NCBI GenBank assembly: GCA_012838955.1
Contig: DUOH01000050.1
Coordinates: 62,001 to 126,000 of the forward strand
Direction: 5' to 3'
DNA: 64,000 bases
DNA from: Bacillota bacterium
GTDB taxonomy: Bacteria; Bacillota; UBA4882; UBA10575
Part shown: positions 16,900-25,310 of the stretch, one piece after another
How positions within the stretch are numbered: the first letter of the stretch is position 1
How the letters are laid out: every line of letters begins with the position of its first letter
Notes under the pieces: model-generated
What the model was told of the DNA's origin: nothing
Database searches by the model: none
Seen by the model: the letters and a program-made list of their open reading frames with translations, nothing else
Program-made: the position numbers and the translations under genes

Positions 16900-16927
16900 A
16901 AATCCGGATTGACCGGATTTTTCTTTT
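16900..16927 (+). terminator. Terminator of the tRNA pair
   Basis: AAATCCGG / CCGGATTT stem, 5-nt loop, followed by TTCTTTT. Confidence 0.85.
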
Positions 16928-16983
16928 GCCCATTAATTAAACGTGTTAACACGATAACGCTTTCACGCGTAAAACGCTTGATT

Positions 16984-17385
16984 CTAACCCCAAAACTGCG
17001 TCTTTTTCACCTTGAATAGATAATAATCCCAATTCCCGCATAACCCGGCGTAAAGCCAGAGAAACGGCGCCACCCCCACCCCAAACAACATAGTCAGCAA
17101 GACCATTAGCAAACCTTTAGCCCACATGCCTTTTACAAAATACCACAGGGTTCCGAAGAGAAAGGCCGCCCAATTCCAAGACAGGATAAAGCCTCCGCCA
17201 TTGGCGTCGAAGATTAGGAATACCTGTTGATAATATCGGTTGAGTACAACATACTTCTGGTGCTTGGCTTTCGCCAGTTTCTCCGCTTCCTTCCTTCGTT
17301 CCTCCTCCGGATCAATCCTTCCCCCGCACCAATGGCAAAAGGTAGCGTCATCTTCAAGTTTAATCCGGCAGTAAGGACAGACCAT
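16984..17385 (-). CDS. Zinc-ribbon membrane protein, DUF2628-like
   Basis: 133 residues from the ATG at 17385 (GGAGGTAA upstream). N-terminal zinc ribbon: CPYCRIKLEDDATFCHWCGGRI with two CxxC pairs. A charged linker helix follows, then aromatic hydrophobic segments (FILSWNWAAFLFGTLWYFVKGMW and LLMVLLTMLFGVGVAPFLWLYAGLCGNWDYYLF). This zinc-ribbon plus 'GNWDYY' arrangement is common in DUF2628 proteins, whose function is unknown. Stands alone. Confidence 0.7.
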   Translation of the reverse strand: MVCPYCRIKLEDDATFCHWCGGRIDPEEERRKEAEKLAKAKHQKYVVLNRYYQQVFLIFDANGGGFILSWNWAAFLFGTLWYFVKGMWAKGLLMVLLTMLFGVGVAPFLWLYAGLCGNWDYYLFKVKKTQFWG

Positions 17386-17573
17386 CTGTATTACCTCCAA
17401 AATGAAGAAGATTAAAGGCGTCAAGACTGTGACGACTCATTACTAATTTATACATGGACAAACCGTTGGAGAAAAAAACAACCGCTCATTCTAAGATTAT
17501 AGTATACTATTGGACCGGAATCTCTGTCTAGTTTATTCGTTACACTTTGCTTTCAAAATCTCCTCTGTATTGA

Positions 17574-17720
17574 AGGTCAATTTTTCGTAAAATAACCCAA
17601 CCGAACATTGACAGCAACCCATACAGTTATGTCTACGCTGGACGGCGTGTTCCGGTTGGAACATGGGATCCGGTCTGGAATGGACTGCTAATTGCGATAG
17701 GTTCTTTCCGTTTTGTTCCT
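17574..17720 (+). pseudogene. Possible remnant of an RHS/YD-repeat protein
   Basis: An open stretch with no start codon reads NIDSNPYSYVYAGRRVPVG, then TWDP. RHS-associated core domains carry a similar NPY-YVYAGNNP-x-x-x-DPSG motif. The fragment is about 45 codons, lacks the rest of the protein and runs into the antisense of the pseudouridine synthase gene. It is the only coding-like content in the 337-nt gap 17386-17722. Assignment is by eye and weak. Confidence 0.25.
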
Positions 17721-17722
17721 AA

Positions 17723-18460
17723 TCAAGCTAGGGACAGGCTACCACACTTTAAGATCGCCACCTCCGCTTCTGTCAATTCCCGCACTTCCCCTGGTTTTAA
17801 GGACGGATCCAATCTCAAGCCTCCCATGGCCGTGCGTTTTAGATAAAGCACTTTCTTTCCTACAGCCGCAAACATCCTTTTCACTTGGTGAAATTTTCCT
17901 TCATAGATTACCAGTTCCATGTCGTAGGTTTCTCCTGCCCTTAACACCCGGACCATGGCCGGTTTGGTCCGGTATCCGTCCTCAAGCTCTACACCGGTTT
18001 GCAGCCGCTCAAGTTCTTCCGGACCGATCGCACCGTTGATGCGGACGAAATAAGTCTTTCCCACCTGATATTTGGGAGACAATAAAGTATGGGCCAATTG
18101 TCCATTATTACTTAAGAGCAACAGTCCTTCCGTATCCTTATCCAACCTTCCGATGGGAAACAAGTCCCAACCCGTCCAGACGGAAGGCAACAAATCAAGT
18201 ACGGTTTTTTCAGATCGATCCCTGGTGGCCGAGATGTACCCCGCAGGCTTATTCATCATGAGATAAATAAACTCCCGATAGACAAGGTCTTGCCCATCCA
18301 GACTGACCCGGTCACTTCCCGGATGAACTTTAACCGCATAATCTTTGGTCACCACCCCATTAATTCTGATCCGACCGGCCCGCACCAAGAGTCTACTCTC
18401 TTTTCTGGTTCCAATCCGCAGATGAGAAAGGAACTTATCCAAGCGCATCTGATCGGCCAT
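17723..18460 (-). CDS. rsuA: 16S rRNA pseudouridine synthase (RsuA/RluB family)
   Basis: Isomerises a uridine in ribosomal RNA. 245 residues from the ATG at 18460 (GGAGGTG 9 nt upstream). An N-terminal S4 RNA-binding domain (MRLDKFLSHLRIGTRKESRLLVRAGRIRING) leads into a catalytic domain with GRLDKDTEGLLLLSNNG, where the Asp is the nucleophile, and EGKFHQVKRMFAAVGKKVLYLKR. RsuA (16S position 516) is more likely than RluB by length and motif, but the exact uridine cannot be decided. The next gene upstream is also an rRNA-modifying enzyme. Confidence 0.9.
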   Translation of the reverse strand: MADQMRLDKFLSHLRIGTRKESRLLVRAGRIRINGVVTKDYAVKVHPGSDRVSLDGQDLVYREFIYLMMNKPAGYISATRDRSEKTVLDLLPSVWTGWDLFPIGRLDKDTEGLLLLSNNGQLAHTLLSPKYQVGKTYFVRINGAIGPEELERLQTGVELEDGYRTKPAMVRVLRAGETYDMELVIYEGKFHQVKRMFAAVGKKVLYLKRTAMGGLRLDPSLKPGEVRELTEAEVAILKCGSLSLA

Positions 18461-18505
18461 CCCGATTGCCACCTCCGTTTTTCACACATCCAGAAAGCTT
18501 GTTTC

Positions 18506-19903
18506 CTACAGCAACCGCCAAGCAGCGGGGTAGTGATTCTTGATCAGACCGCCCAAACGCTTGGCCCACCCCAGAGGGAAGCCATCCGTAGTCACCAAGA
18601 TCCAGCCCTTCTCCGGAAGGGTCTCTTCTCCCAGCAGCAAGGTTTCTCCGCGTAGATAACGGAGGAGTTCCGGGCTGTCACTGGGCAACTCCAGTCTCCT
18701 TTCTGCTTCCCCCCGGCCAAGAGCCAGAGCGAAGGCTTGGGCGGGCTGAAAACGCCCGGGTTTTAAAGCGCCCAGTAAAAGGCCGTAGCGGATGACCTTA
18801 AGTCTGGACAGATCAGGTAAATCACCGGGCAGCAAGTACAGTTCTTCGCCTGATCTATATAGCCCGCCGGATGGAGGGTCTATCCCCACCTCGGAACAGA
18901 AAGCCAAGAAGGGCGCCAGCTCTCTCTGGTCAGGAGCTGAATATGGAAAGCCGCGCCGTGTGGATTCACCGTCACCCTTGCGCTCTATCTCGCCTTGTCT
19001 GGCCATGACTGCGGCAAACTGCCCTTCTCCTCGTGACAAGTGAGGCCAAATCCGGCCGGTTTGTGCAAAACGCGGATCCCCAATCCATTCCCCCCGGCCC
19101 GGACTGACCCCGTCAACTCCGGACAAAGCGAGCAGCTGGAAATCGGGGTGCCGCTCTAAGAAGCTTTGGACCTGGCCTTCATTTTCTTCCGGGGAAAAGG
19201 TGCAAGTAGAATAGACCAGTCTTCCTCCGGGAGCAACCATCCGCGCAGCCGCCTCCAGCAGACTGCGTTGCAACGGCACGCAACAAGAAGGATGAAAATT
19301 CCGGCGCCAGGCAGTAATCAACCGGGCCTCCCTCCGGAACATCCCCTCACCCGAGCAAGGGGCGTCCACCAATACCCGGTCAAAGTACCCCGGATAGAGG
19401 GCAGCCAAGTCCTCAGGGTTATTATTGGTGATTACCGCATTGCGCACTCCGAAGTTTTCCACGTTTTTAACCAACGCTTTTATCCTCTTGGTATTGATAT
19501 CATTCAGCACCAATACTCCTCTTCCCTCCATGGCCGCTGCGATCTGGGTAGATTTTCCACCGGGCGCGGCGCACAGATCCAACACCTTCTCCCCGGGGTG
19601 GGGCGTCAGTACGGTTCCAGGCAGCATGGCGCTGGGATCCTGCAGGTAGTATAAGCCTGCATAATAGTAGGGGTGTTTAGAAGCCTTAAAACCTTTGGGC
19701 AGATAAAATCCTTGTTTGCACCAGGGTACCTGCTCCAAAGGATGAGGAAAAATCCGTAAAAACTCCTCCACCTTTATTTTTAGAGTATTAACCCGCAGAC
19801 TATGGATTTGAATCTTGGCCTTAATTGCCTGCATAAAGCTGTTATATTCTTGTTCATCCATTAAGTTCCGCATACGCTCGACAAATTCTTGGGGTAATCT
19901 CAT
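18506..19903 (-). CDS. rsmF: 16S rRNA (cytosine-C5) methyltransferase, RsmF type
   Basis: SAM-dependent RNA m5C methyltransferase of the NOL1/NOP2/Sun family. Motif I VLDLCAAPGGKSTQIAAAM, motif IV VDAPCSGEGMFRRE and motif VI VYSTCTFSPEENE supply the two catalytic cysteines. After the ~290-residue catalytic core comes an RsmF/YebU-type C-terminal PUA-like region (LKVIRYGLLLGALKPGRFQPAQALA-type), which favours RsmF over RsmB. The ATG at 19903 has better spacing from AAGGG than the ATG two codons upstream. Total about 465 residues. Confidence 0.88.
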   Translation of the reverse strand: MRLPQEFVERMRNLMDEQEYNSFMQAIKAKIQIHSLRVNTLKIKVEEFLRIFPHPLEQVPWCKQGFYLPKGFKASKHPYYYAGLYYLQDPSAMLPGTVLTPHPGEKVLDLCAAPGGKSTQIAAAMEGRGVLVLNDINTKRIKALVKNVENFGVRNAVITNNNPEDLAALYPGYFDRVLVDAPCSGEGMFRREARLITAWRRNFHPSCCVPLQRSLLEAAARMVAPGGRLVYSTCTFSPEENEGQVQSFLERHPDFQLLALSGVDGVSPGRGEWIGDPRFAQTGRIWPHLSRGEGQFAAVMARQGEIERKGDGESTRRGFPYSAPDQRELAPFLAFCSEVGIDPPSGGLYRSGEELYLLPGDLPDLSRLKVIRYGLLLGALKPGRFQPAQAFALALGRGEAERRLELPSDSPELLRYLRGETLLLGEETLPEKGWILVTTDGFPLGWAKRLGGLIKNHYPAAWRLL

Positions 19904-19945
19904 CTTCATCTTCCCTTCAGGCGACGCTCGAAAGCATAAGGAAAA

Positions 19946-19962
19946 AGGCCGGAAAACGGCCT
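19946..19962 (-). terminator. Terminator of asparagine-synthetase-like gene
   Basis: AGGCCG / CGGCCT stem, 5-nt loop, followed by TTTTT on the minus strand, about 50 nt after the stop at 20014. Confidence 0.8.
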
Positions 19963-20013
19963 CCTCCTATTTTACCCTGTTCTTCAGGATTTTTCTACAA
20001 AAATTTCGCAACT

Positions 20014-21402
20014 TCATACCACCGGCGCACCCTTGGTCCGGCCCACAAAAGTCAAGTCAGAGAGTTCTCCAAAGTGTTCTTTGAAGATCCGGTAATAGAG
20101 GAGTTCTTCTTTGGTGTTGAGGAGGGAACCGTCAGGTAAGCGCCTTTCCAGGAAAAAATCATGGTCGCTGATGCGTTCCTCCGCATAGGCGGCCAACCGT
20201 TCTTCCACACCCGCTCCCTCCCAGAATTTCACCTTCGGTCGCCATAAGACCCGTTCCGGCAACAAATCTTCGACGGCTTTCCGTAAAACCCACTTTTCCA
20301 CCGGATCCTCATTCTCTTCTCTGTATAACTTGTATTCAATAGGAATCCGCACTGCCAGCTTGACGACTTGCGGATCAAGAAAGCCAACATAAGCTTTGGT
20401 TCCATGAGCGGCTGTGGACCGATCCACCCGCTGCAAGGCTGTATTGTGCAAACGGTTAGTGATGTCAATCAACTCTCCGTTTAAATCCTGCGGCTCGATC
20501 TCCTTCAGGTAGGAATAACCGGCGAAAAGTTCATCCCCGCCCTCGCCGGAAAAAATCGCAGGCACATAATTGGCGGCCAACTTCGCTACCAGGTAATTGG
20601 TGAGGGTGGAGCGGATTAAGAGCGCGTCAAAAGACTCCAAATGATACACAACCTCAGGTAAGACCGCTAATAATTCGTCAAAAGTAAAGACCCCCTCATG
20701 ATGAACGGAACCGATGTGTTCCGCTACCTCCTTGGCAAATTCCAAGTCCGGGGCGTCTTTTAAGCCTGCGGCAAAAGTATGGAGTTTATCCACTTTCTCC
20801 CGGGCCAAAGCCGATAAGGCGCTGGAATCAATTCCCCCGGAAAGGAGCGAGCCCATCTCACTCCGGCCCTGTATATACTCTTCCACCACTTCCTCCAAGG
20901 CTGTCCTGAGACCGGAGGCGGCTTCCTCTGCCTCCAGAGGTAAGGGGGGAACTTCTTTCAACCTGAAATACTTGATCAAGCCTTGCTTGGATGAATATTT
21001 ATGTCCCGGTGGAAACTCCTTAATCTCTTCGGTGACGCCCAGGAGCGCCTTGACCTCGGAAGCAAAGACCAATGTGCCTTCGGTCTCTCCATAGTACAGG
21101 GGAGAAACGCCCAGTCCGTCCCGGAACAAAAACGTCTCCCCCGCCCGGAAAGCGGCCAGGGCTAAAGGCGCTTGGGACTCGATCTTCCGCCAATCTCCGA
21201 AGAAACGGCCGTCCCAAACTGCGGTCAATCCGGGTTGCTCTGTATACGGCGCCCGGGCTGTTCTCCTGTACACCACCCCCAGAGTACCTCCGTTTGCCTC
21301 AATGATCTTTCGTCCGCCAATCCCCCGGTAGCCGATCTTATCCAACATCTTTTTGACCAGCCTCTTCTCTCCAGTGCGACAGATACCTACTATTCCAGAC
21401 AT
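20014..21402 (-). CDS. Asparagine-synthetase-like protein lacking the glutaminase cysteine
   Basis: 462 residues. The synthetase half is intact: GSLLSGGIDSSALSALA (ATP pyrophosphatase loop, near residue 190), FSGEGGDELFAGYSYL, and RVDRSTAAHGTKAYVGFLDPQVV. This half makes an aspartyl-adenylate that reacts with ammonia. The N-terminal half is reduced: it starts MSGIVGI, whereas glutamine-dependent enzymes start MCGI with Cys as nucleophile. It is also short (~150 versus ~200 residues), and the usual NGEIYN motif is replaced by WDGRFFG. AGGAGG fixes the start, so Ser2 is real. The enzyme is therefore expected to use free ammonia or to modify another substrate. Single-gene unit with its own terminator. 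Confidence 0.85.
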   Translation of the reverse strand: MSGIVGICRTGEKRLVKKMLDKIGYRGIGGRKIIEANGGTLGVVYRRTARAPYTEQPGLTAVWDGRFFGDWRKIESQAPLALAAFRAGETFLFRDGLGVSPLYYGETEGTLVFASEVKALLGVTEEIKEFPPGHKYSSKQGLIKYFRLKEVPPLPLEAEEAASGLRTALEEVVEEYIQGRSEMGSLLSGGIDSSALSALAREKVDKLHTFAAGLKDAPDLEFAKEVAEHIGSVHHEGVFTFDELLAVLPEVVYHLESFDALLIRSTLTNYLVAKLAANYVPAIFSGEGGDELFAGYSYLKEIEPQDLNGELIDITNRLHNTALQRVDRSTAAHGTKAYVGFLDPQVVKLAVRIPIEYKLYREENEDPVEKWVLRKAVEDLLPERVLWRPKVKFWEGAGVEERLAAYAEERISDHDFFLERRLPDGSLLNTKEELLYYRIFKEHFGELSDLTFVGRTKGAPVV

Positions 21403-21547
21403 AACAACCTCCTATGAACTACTTACTACTTTTCTCTTTTTTTATCTTAGCCTTCCGGCGCCGGGAATCCTTCTTTTTTTGCCTTTTGTTTCAGCGCGCA
21501 ATTACCACCGACCGGAGGCGCCCGGTGGAGCCGCTTGCATAATAAAA

Positions 21548-21574
21548 ACAGGCCGCCCTTTATAGTCGGCCTGT
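21548..21574 (-). terminator. Terminator of Na/Pi cotransporter gene
   Basis: ACAGGCCG / CGGCCTGT stem with 11-nt loop, followed by TTTTT on the minus strand; 49 nt after the stop. Confidence 0.8.
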
Positions 21575-21622
21575 CACTTATAGAGATTTGCCTAAAAACC
21601 GTTGCCGCCCCTCTTTCTCTTC

Positions 21623-23320
21623 TTACCCGGCGCTTCGATGGTGGGGTTCCTGGTCCAAGACCGCTTCCGCCACATTATTACAGTGGTCAGCGATTCTTTC
21701 CAGATTCTTCATGAGCTCGGAGTAGACTACTGCAGATTTGGGATTACACATGCCCGCGTTCAACCTTTCCAGGTGATCCAGGCGGGACTCTTTTTCTGTG
21801 GCGTCCATTCTCTTCTCCAACTGTAGAACCTGATCGGCTGCGGAAAAATCATTATACCGAAGGGCCTGGAGACTCAGGTTAAACATCTCCTTAGTCAGAC
21901 TGAATATCTTCTTTATATCCTCCATGGCTTGATCGGAGAAGACGATCTTTTCTTCATTCATATATTCGAAGAGTTCAGCCAAGTTCATACAGTGATCGCC
22001 GATCCTCTCCAAGTCGCCGGCCACGTGCATTAAATTGGCCAAGATGACGGATTGCCGTTCGGTCAAAGTATTTTGCGAAACAATACTGGAGAGATAATGA
22101 ATAATGTCATCCTGTAAATCATCTAAAATCTCTTCGCTATCTTGTACGATCTGCAGATTGGTCTTTTTATTCTGTTCAGCCGGCAGATAATCAGCCTCTA
22201 CTTTTTGAAACATATCCAAGGAGATATTACCCATCCTGGACAGTTCCTTGACGGATAAATCCAATGCCAGCTCGGCATTGTTGATCACATGCAGATCAAT
22301 GAATTTGACGCCTCTCTCCAAATAAACATCCTTACCTGGGAAGAGTTTCGTGACTAATTTAGCCAGAAGACCCACAAAAGGTAACCACAGTATGGTATTG
22401 ATCACATTAAAGAAAGTATGGGCGTTGGCGATTTGACGGGAAACCACGCTTGCTTCAGTGAGACCCGCCCCGGGATTCGCCTGAGGGGAAACTCTGTATA
22501 CAAAGGAGACAAATAACGGTAAAAACAGAAGTCCAACTATGGTCCCAAAGACATTGAAGAGCGTATGGGAGAAAGCCGCCCGTTTTGCCGTCCGGTTTGA
22601 CCCGATACTGGCCAACGCGGCGGTAATGGTGGTTCCGATATTGCTTCCGAACAGAATCGGAACAGCAGCTTTCAAGGGAATGAGGGCTCGTACTGTTCCC
22701 CCCACTTCCACAGGTTGAGAGGCCAGACTCTGCAGGACACCGATGACCGCGCTACTACTCTGCACAATCATGGTCATCACTGTACCCGTCAACAATCCCC
22801 AGACCGGGTTCTTACTCATATTGGTAATCAGCCGCCTGGACGTTTCATTCCTCGCCAAAGGTTCCAGCACGTCAGACATGGTATTCAGGCCGATAAAGAG
22901 GACTCCAAAGCCGAATAATACTTGTCCCAGATAGCGCAAGGTCTTCTTTTTCCCAAAGAAAAACAGGGCAAAACCGAGCCCTGCAGCTAAATAAGCATAA
23001 TGTCCGATTTTAAAGGCGATTAATTGGGCGGTCATGGTGGTGCCGATGTTGGCCCCCATGATCACGCCAATAGCCTGAGACAGGGTCATCAGGCGCGCAT
23101 TGACAAAACTGATCACCATGACCGTAGTAGCGCTGCTGCTCTGAATAATCGCTGTCACCAGGGCGCCGACGGCTACCCCGATCAGCGGATTGGTAGTGAC
23201 CGCCTCCAAGATATTGCGCATTCTTTCCCCGGCAGCCTTCTTCAACCCCTCACCCATCAAATTCATACCATAGATAAAAAGGGCCAGCCCACCGATTACG
23301 CCGAAAATTATCTCTTTCAC
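21623..23320 (-). CDS. Na/phosphate cotransporter family protein with PhoU-like C-terminal domain
   Basis: 565 residues from a GTG at 23320 (GGAGG 7 nt upstream). Two related membrane halves carry the Na/Pi repeat: TAIIQSSSATTVMVISFVNA with GANIGTTMTAQL in the first, and MIVQSSSAVIGVLQSLA with GSNIGTTITAALA in the second. The C-terminal ~200 residues are helical and PhoU-like (LMHVAGDLERIGDHCMNLAEL and ELMKNLERIADHCNNVAEAVL). This YjbB/NptA architecture moves phosphate with sodium. A PhoP-box-like repeat lies ~185 nt upstream, which fits phosphate control. Confidence 0.93.
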   Translation of the reverse strand: MKEIIFGVIGGLALFIYGMNLMGEGLKKAAGERMRNILEAVTTNPLIGVAVGALVTAIIQSSSATTVMVISFVNARLMTLSQAIGVIMGANIGTTMTAQLIAFKIGHYAYLAAGLGFALFFFGKKKTLRYLGQVLFGFGVLFIGLNTMSDVLEPLARNETSRRLITNMSKNPVWGLLTGTVMTMIVQSSSAVIGVLQSLASQPVEVGGTVRALIPLKAAVPILFGSNIGTTITAALASIGSNRTAKRAAFSHTLFNVFGTIVGLLFLPLFVSFVYRVSPQANPGAGLTEASVVSRQIANAHTFFNVINTILWLPFVGLLAKLVTKLFPGKDVYLERGVKFIDLHVINNAELALDLSVKELSRMGNISLDMFQKVEADYLPAEQNKKTNLQIVQDSEEILDDLQDDIIHYLSSIVSQNTLTERQSVILANLMHVAGDLERIGDHCMNLAELFEYMNEEKIVFSDQAMEDIKKIFSLTKEMFNLSLQALRYNDFSAADQVLQLEKRMDATEKESRLDHLERLNAGMCNPKSAVVYSELMKNLERIADHCNNVAEAVLDQEPHHRSAG

Positions 23321-23504
23321 TGAACACCCTCCATCTCCGAGTTCCTTATGTTCCCACTGTTTTTTTGGGAGATTCAACGACTAATTTCGACAATTCCTAA
23401 ATCCTCCCCTCCCCGGATAAAAAAAGGCGTATAAGCAATAAAACTAAAGAAAAATCGCGAACTCAAGAGAAAATAGGAAATATCAGGTTTGTGCTCCAGA
23501 AGAA

Positions 23505-23543
23505 TGTTAAGATGATTTTAACCATACTTTGTTCGGATGTTAA
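23505..23543 (-). promoter_or_regulatory. PhoP-box-like direct repeats upstream of the Na/Pi symporter
   Basis: Minus strand: TTAACA (23543-23538), ACAAAG (23532-23527), TTAAAA (23521-23516), TTAACA (23510-23505), each separated by exactly 5 nt, an 11-bp period. B. subtilis PhoP boxes are tandem TTAACA-like hexamers with this period. Two of the four hexamers are perfect. A possible -10 (TGATAT, 23485-23480) follows 19 nt downstream, without a normal -35, as in PhoP-activated promoters. Confidence 0.6.
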
Positions 23544-23680
23544 TCAGCCCGGAATAATCTATGAGCATATGCTAAAATATTCCTGAAAATCCGGAGAAAA
23601 AAGATCAGTTATAACATAATATCTACATATCTACCAGATTGCCTTGTGCCTGATCGATCATGAAAAACCTGGAGACTTTG

Positions 23681-23706
23681 AAAAACCGCCCTATAGCGGT
23701 TTTTTG
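23681..23706 (-). terminator. Bidirectional terminator after deoC
   Basis: AACCGC / GCGGTT stem flanked by A5 and T6 runs, so it can end transcription on either strand. It lies 42 nt after the deoC stop. Confidence 0.85.
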
Positions 23707-23747
23707 TATAACATTCCCCGGCGTGAGGGTATCCACCTGAACGGGGG

Positions 23748-24515
23748 CTACTCGCCTTGGACAATCTTCCTCCCTGCGCTGGCGCCCAAGCGGTTGGCGC
23801 CAGACTTAATCATCTGCGCCGCAGAGGCGAAGTTTCTAATTCCGCCAGAGGCTTTAACACCTAACTCAGGACCGACTACCTGCCGCATTAAGGAAATATC
23901 CTCCGGCACCGCGCCTCCACTACCAAAACCGGTGGAGGTTTTGACAAAATCCGCGCCTGCCTTTTTCGCCAGAAGACAGGCTTTAATCTTTTCTTCGTCC
24001 GTCAGATAACAGGTCTCAATAATCACCTTCACCTTGGCGGAACCATGCACAGCCTCGACTACCTGTAATATATCCTGATATACCCCTTGGTAATCACCGG
24101 CTTTCAAAGCGCCGATATTAATGACCATATCAACTTCTGTGGCGCCGTTTTCCACCGCTTCCTTGGCTTCAGCCGCCTTAATCGTTGATGTATTGGCCCC
24201 CAGCGGAAAACCGATCACCGTACAGACCTTAACCGCAGATCCCTTTAGTAAACGCGCCGCCAATCTCACATATACCGGATTAACGCAGACCGAGGCAAAG
24301 CCATGCTCCTTCGCCTCCGCACAAAGCGCTTCCACCTCTTCCGAAGTAGCGGTGGCTTTTAATAGAGTATGATCAATCATCTTCGCCACCAGTTCCGAAG
24401 TAACCGGATCCGGTATTGAAAGGTCCCCCTGCTTAACTTGGAATTGATCAGGCTCCAGCCCTAATTTTTCACAGATCTCGTCTGCACAAGCCTTGATTTT
24501 ACTCTGTAAACACAA
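23748..24515 (-). CDS. deoC: Deoxyribose-phosphate aldolase
   Basis: Cleaves 2-deoxyribose-5-phosphate to glyceraldehyde-3-phosphate and acetaldehyde in deoxynucleoside breakdown. TIM-barrel of 255 residues with [39 protein letters not shown], the Schiff-base Lys in [13 protein letters not shown], and KASGGIR. A TTG start follows GGGAGGAG. An extra ~35 residues precede the core IDHTLLK motif. No other deo gene is adjacent, but a nucleoside hydrolase and nucleoside-binding protein occur at 61-63 kb. Confidence 0.95.
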   Translation of the reverse strand: MCLQSKIKACADEICEKLGLEPDQFQVKQGDLSIPDPVTSELVAKMIDHTLLKATATSEEVEALCAEAKEHGFASVCVNPVYVRLAARLLKGSAVKVCTVIGFPLGANTSTIKAAEAKEAVENGATEVDMVINIGALKAGDYQGVYQDILQVVEAVHGSAKVKVIIETCYLTDEEKIKACLLAKKAGADFVKTSTGFGSGGAVPEDISLMRQVVGPELGVKASGGIRNFASAAQMIKSGANRLGASAGRKIVQGE

Positions 24516-24654
24516 GACAACTCCTCCCCTCCATATCTACTATTAATCTAAGCTTATCCTTTACTCCCGACTCTTGTCAACCGAATCTCGGGAACCCTTT
24601 CCGGAACTGCAATAGAGCTCGTCCCGATTTTCCTCGGGTATAGTATAGAAAAAA

Positions 24655-24674
24655 GAGGCCGTCGGACAGGCCTC
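24655..24674 (-). terminator. Terminator of the CBS-domain gene
   Basis: GAGGCC / GGCCTC stem, 8-nt loop, followed by TTTTTT on the minus strand; 36 nt after the stop. Confidence 0.85.
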
Positions 24675-24709
24675 AATCAAAGAGAAAAAACCTCAGAGCG
24701 TTGGTTTAC

Positions 24710-25141
24710 TTACATCTTCACCGGTCTGGACGGCGTAGAGATCTCCGCCAGGGTCCGGCTTAGTTCCACATCATACTTGGCCTGAGTGGCCAGGTCACCC
24801 AGGGACACAATACCGACAAGCTTATTTCCCTCGATCACCGGTAACCTTCGCACCTGCTTGCTGGACATGATTTCAGCCGCTTTGTTCAGCTCCATCTCAG
24901 GTGTTACCGACTCCACTTGAGAAGACATAATTGCGCTGACCTGGGTAGTAGCAGGATCCTTTTCATGGGCTACATTACGCACGACAATATCTCGATCCGT
25001 AACCATTCCCACTACATTATCCCCATCCACTACAGGCATGGCCCCGATATTATGCTTTTGCATCAATTGAGCGACTTCCACCAGGCTCATTTCAGGACTG
25101 ACATAAGCCACTTTGTCCGTCATGATCTCCTTAATCCTCAA
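24710..25141 (-). CDS. CBS-domain pair protein
   Basis: 143 residues made of two CBS motifs: IMTDKVAYVSPEMSLVEVAQLMQKHNIGAMPVVDGDNVVGMVTDRDI and IMSSQVESVTPEMELNKAAEIMSSKQVRRLPVIEGNKLVGIVSLGDLA in abbreviated reading. Such stand-alone pairs bind adenosyl ligands and act as energy or redox sensors. The MVTDRDIV and GIVSLGDLA ends are characteristic of YhcV/YrpB-like proteins. No partner gene is in the same transcript. Confidence 0.9.
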   Translation of the reverse strand: MRIKEIMTDKVAYVSPEMSLVEVAQLMQKHNIGAMPVVDGDNVVGMVTDRDIVVRNVAHEKDPATTQVSAIMSSQVESVTPEMELNKAAEIMSSKQVRRLPVIEGNKLVGIVSLGDLATQAKYDVELSRTLAEISTPSRPVKM

Positions 25142-25200
25142 GACATCATCCCTTCCTTTTTGCCATTATTATCTCCTGGTTACGGAAAGTAATACGTACA

Positions 25201-25260
25201 ACTCGTGGCTCGTGGCTCGTCGCTCGTTCTACATAGTTCGTGACGCGTGGCTCGGGGCTG
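25201..25260. repeat. Short GC-rich intergenic repeat (copy 1)
   Basis: Tandem CTCGTGG / CTCGTCG units; CTCGTCGCTCGTT at 25216-25228 recurs exactly at 58865-58877. Both are followed by TTCGT(G/C)ACGCG. Confidence 0.6.
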
Positions 25261-25310
25261 GCAATTTTAAACTTAGTAAAATTGCTACACGCAAACACTC
25301 ACGCGCATTG

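Larger units (their letters stand above)
23321..23747. other. Leader and promoter region of the Na/Pi gene plus deoC terminator
   Basis: No protein gene seen. It contains a long AT-rich leader for the Na/Pi gene, four PhoP-box-like hexamers (23505-23543), and the deoC terminator at 23681-23706. Confidence 0.6.
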
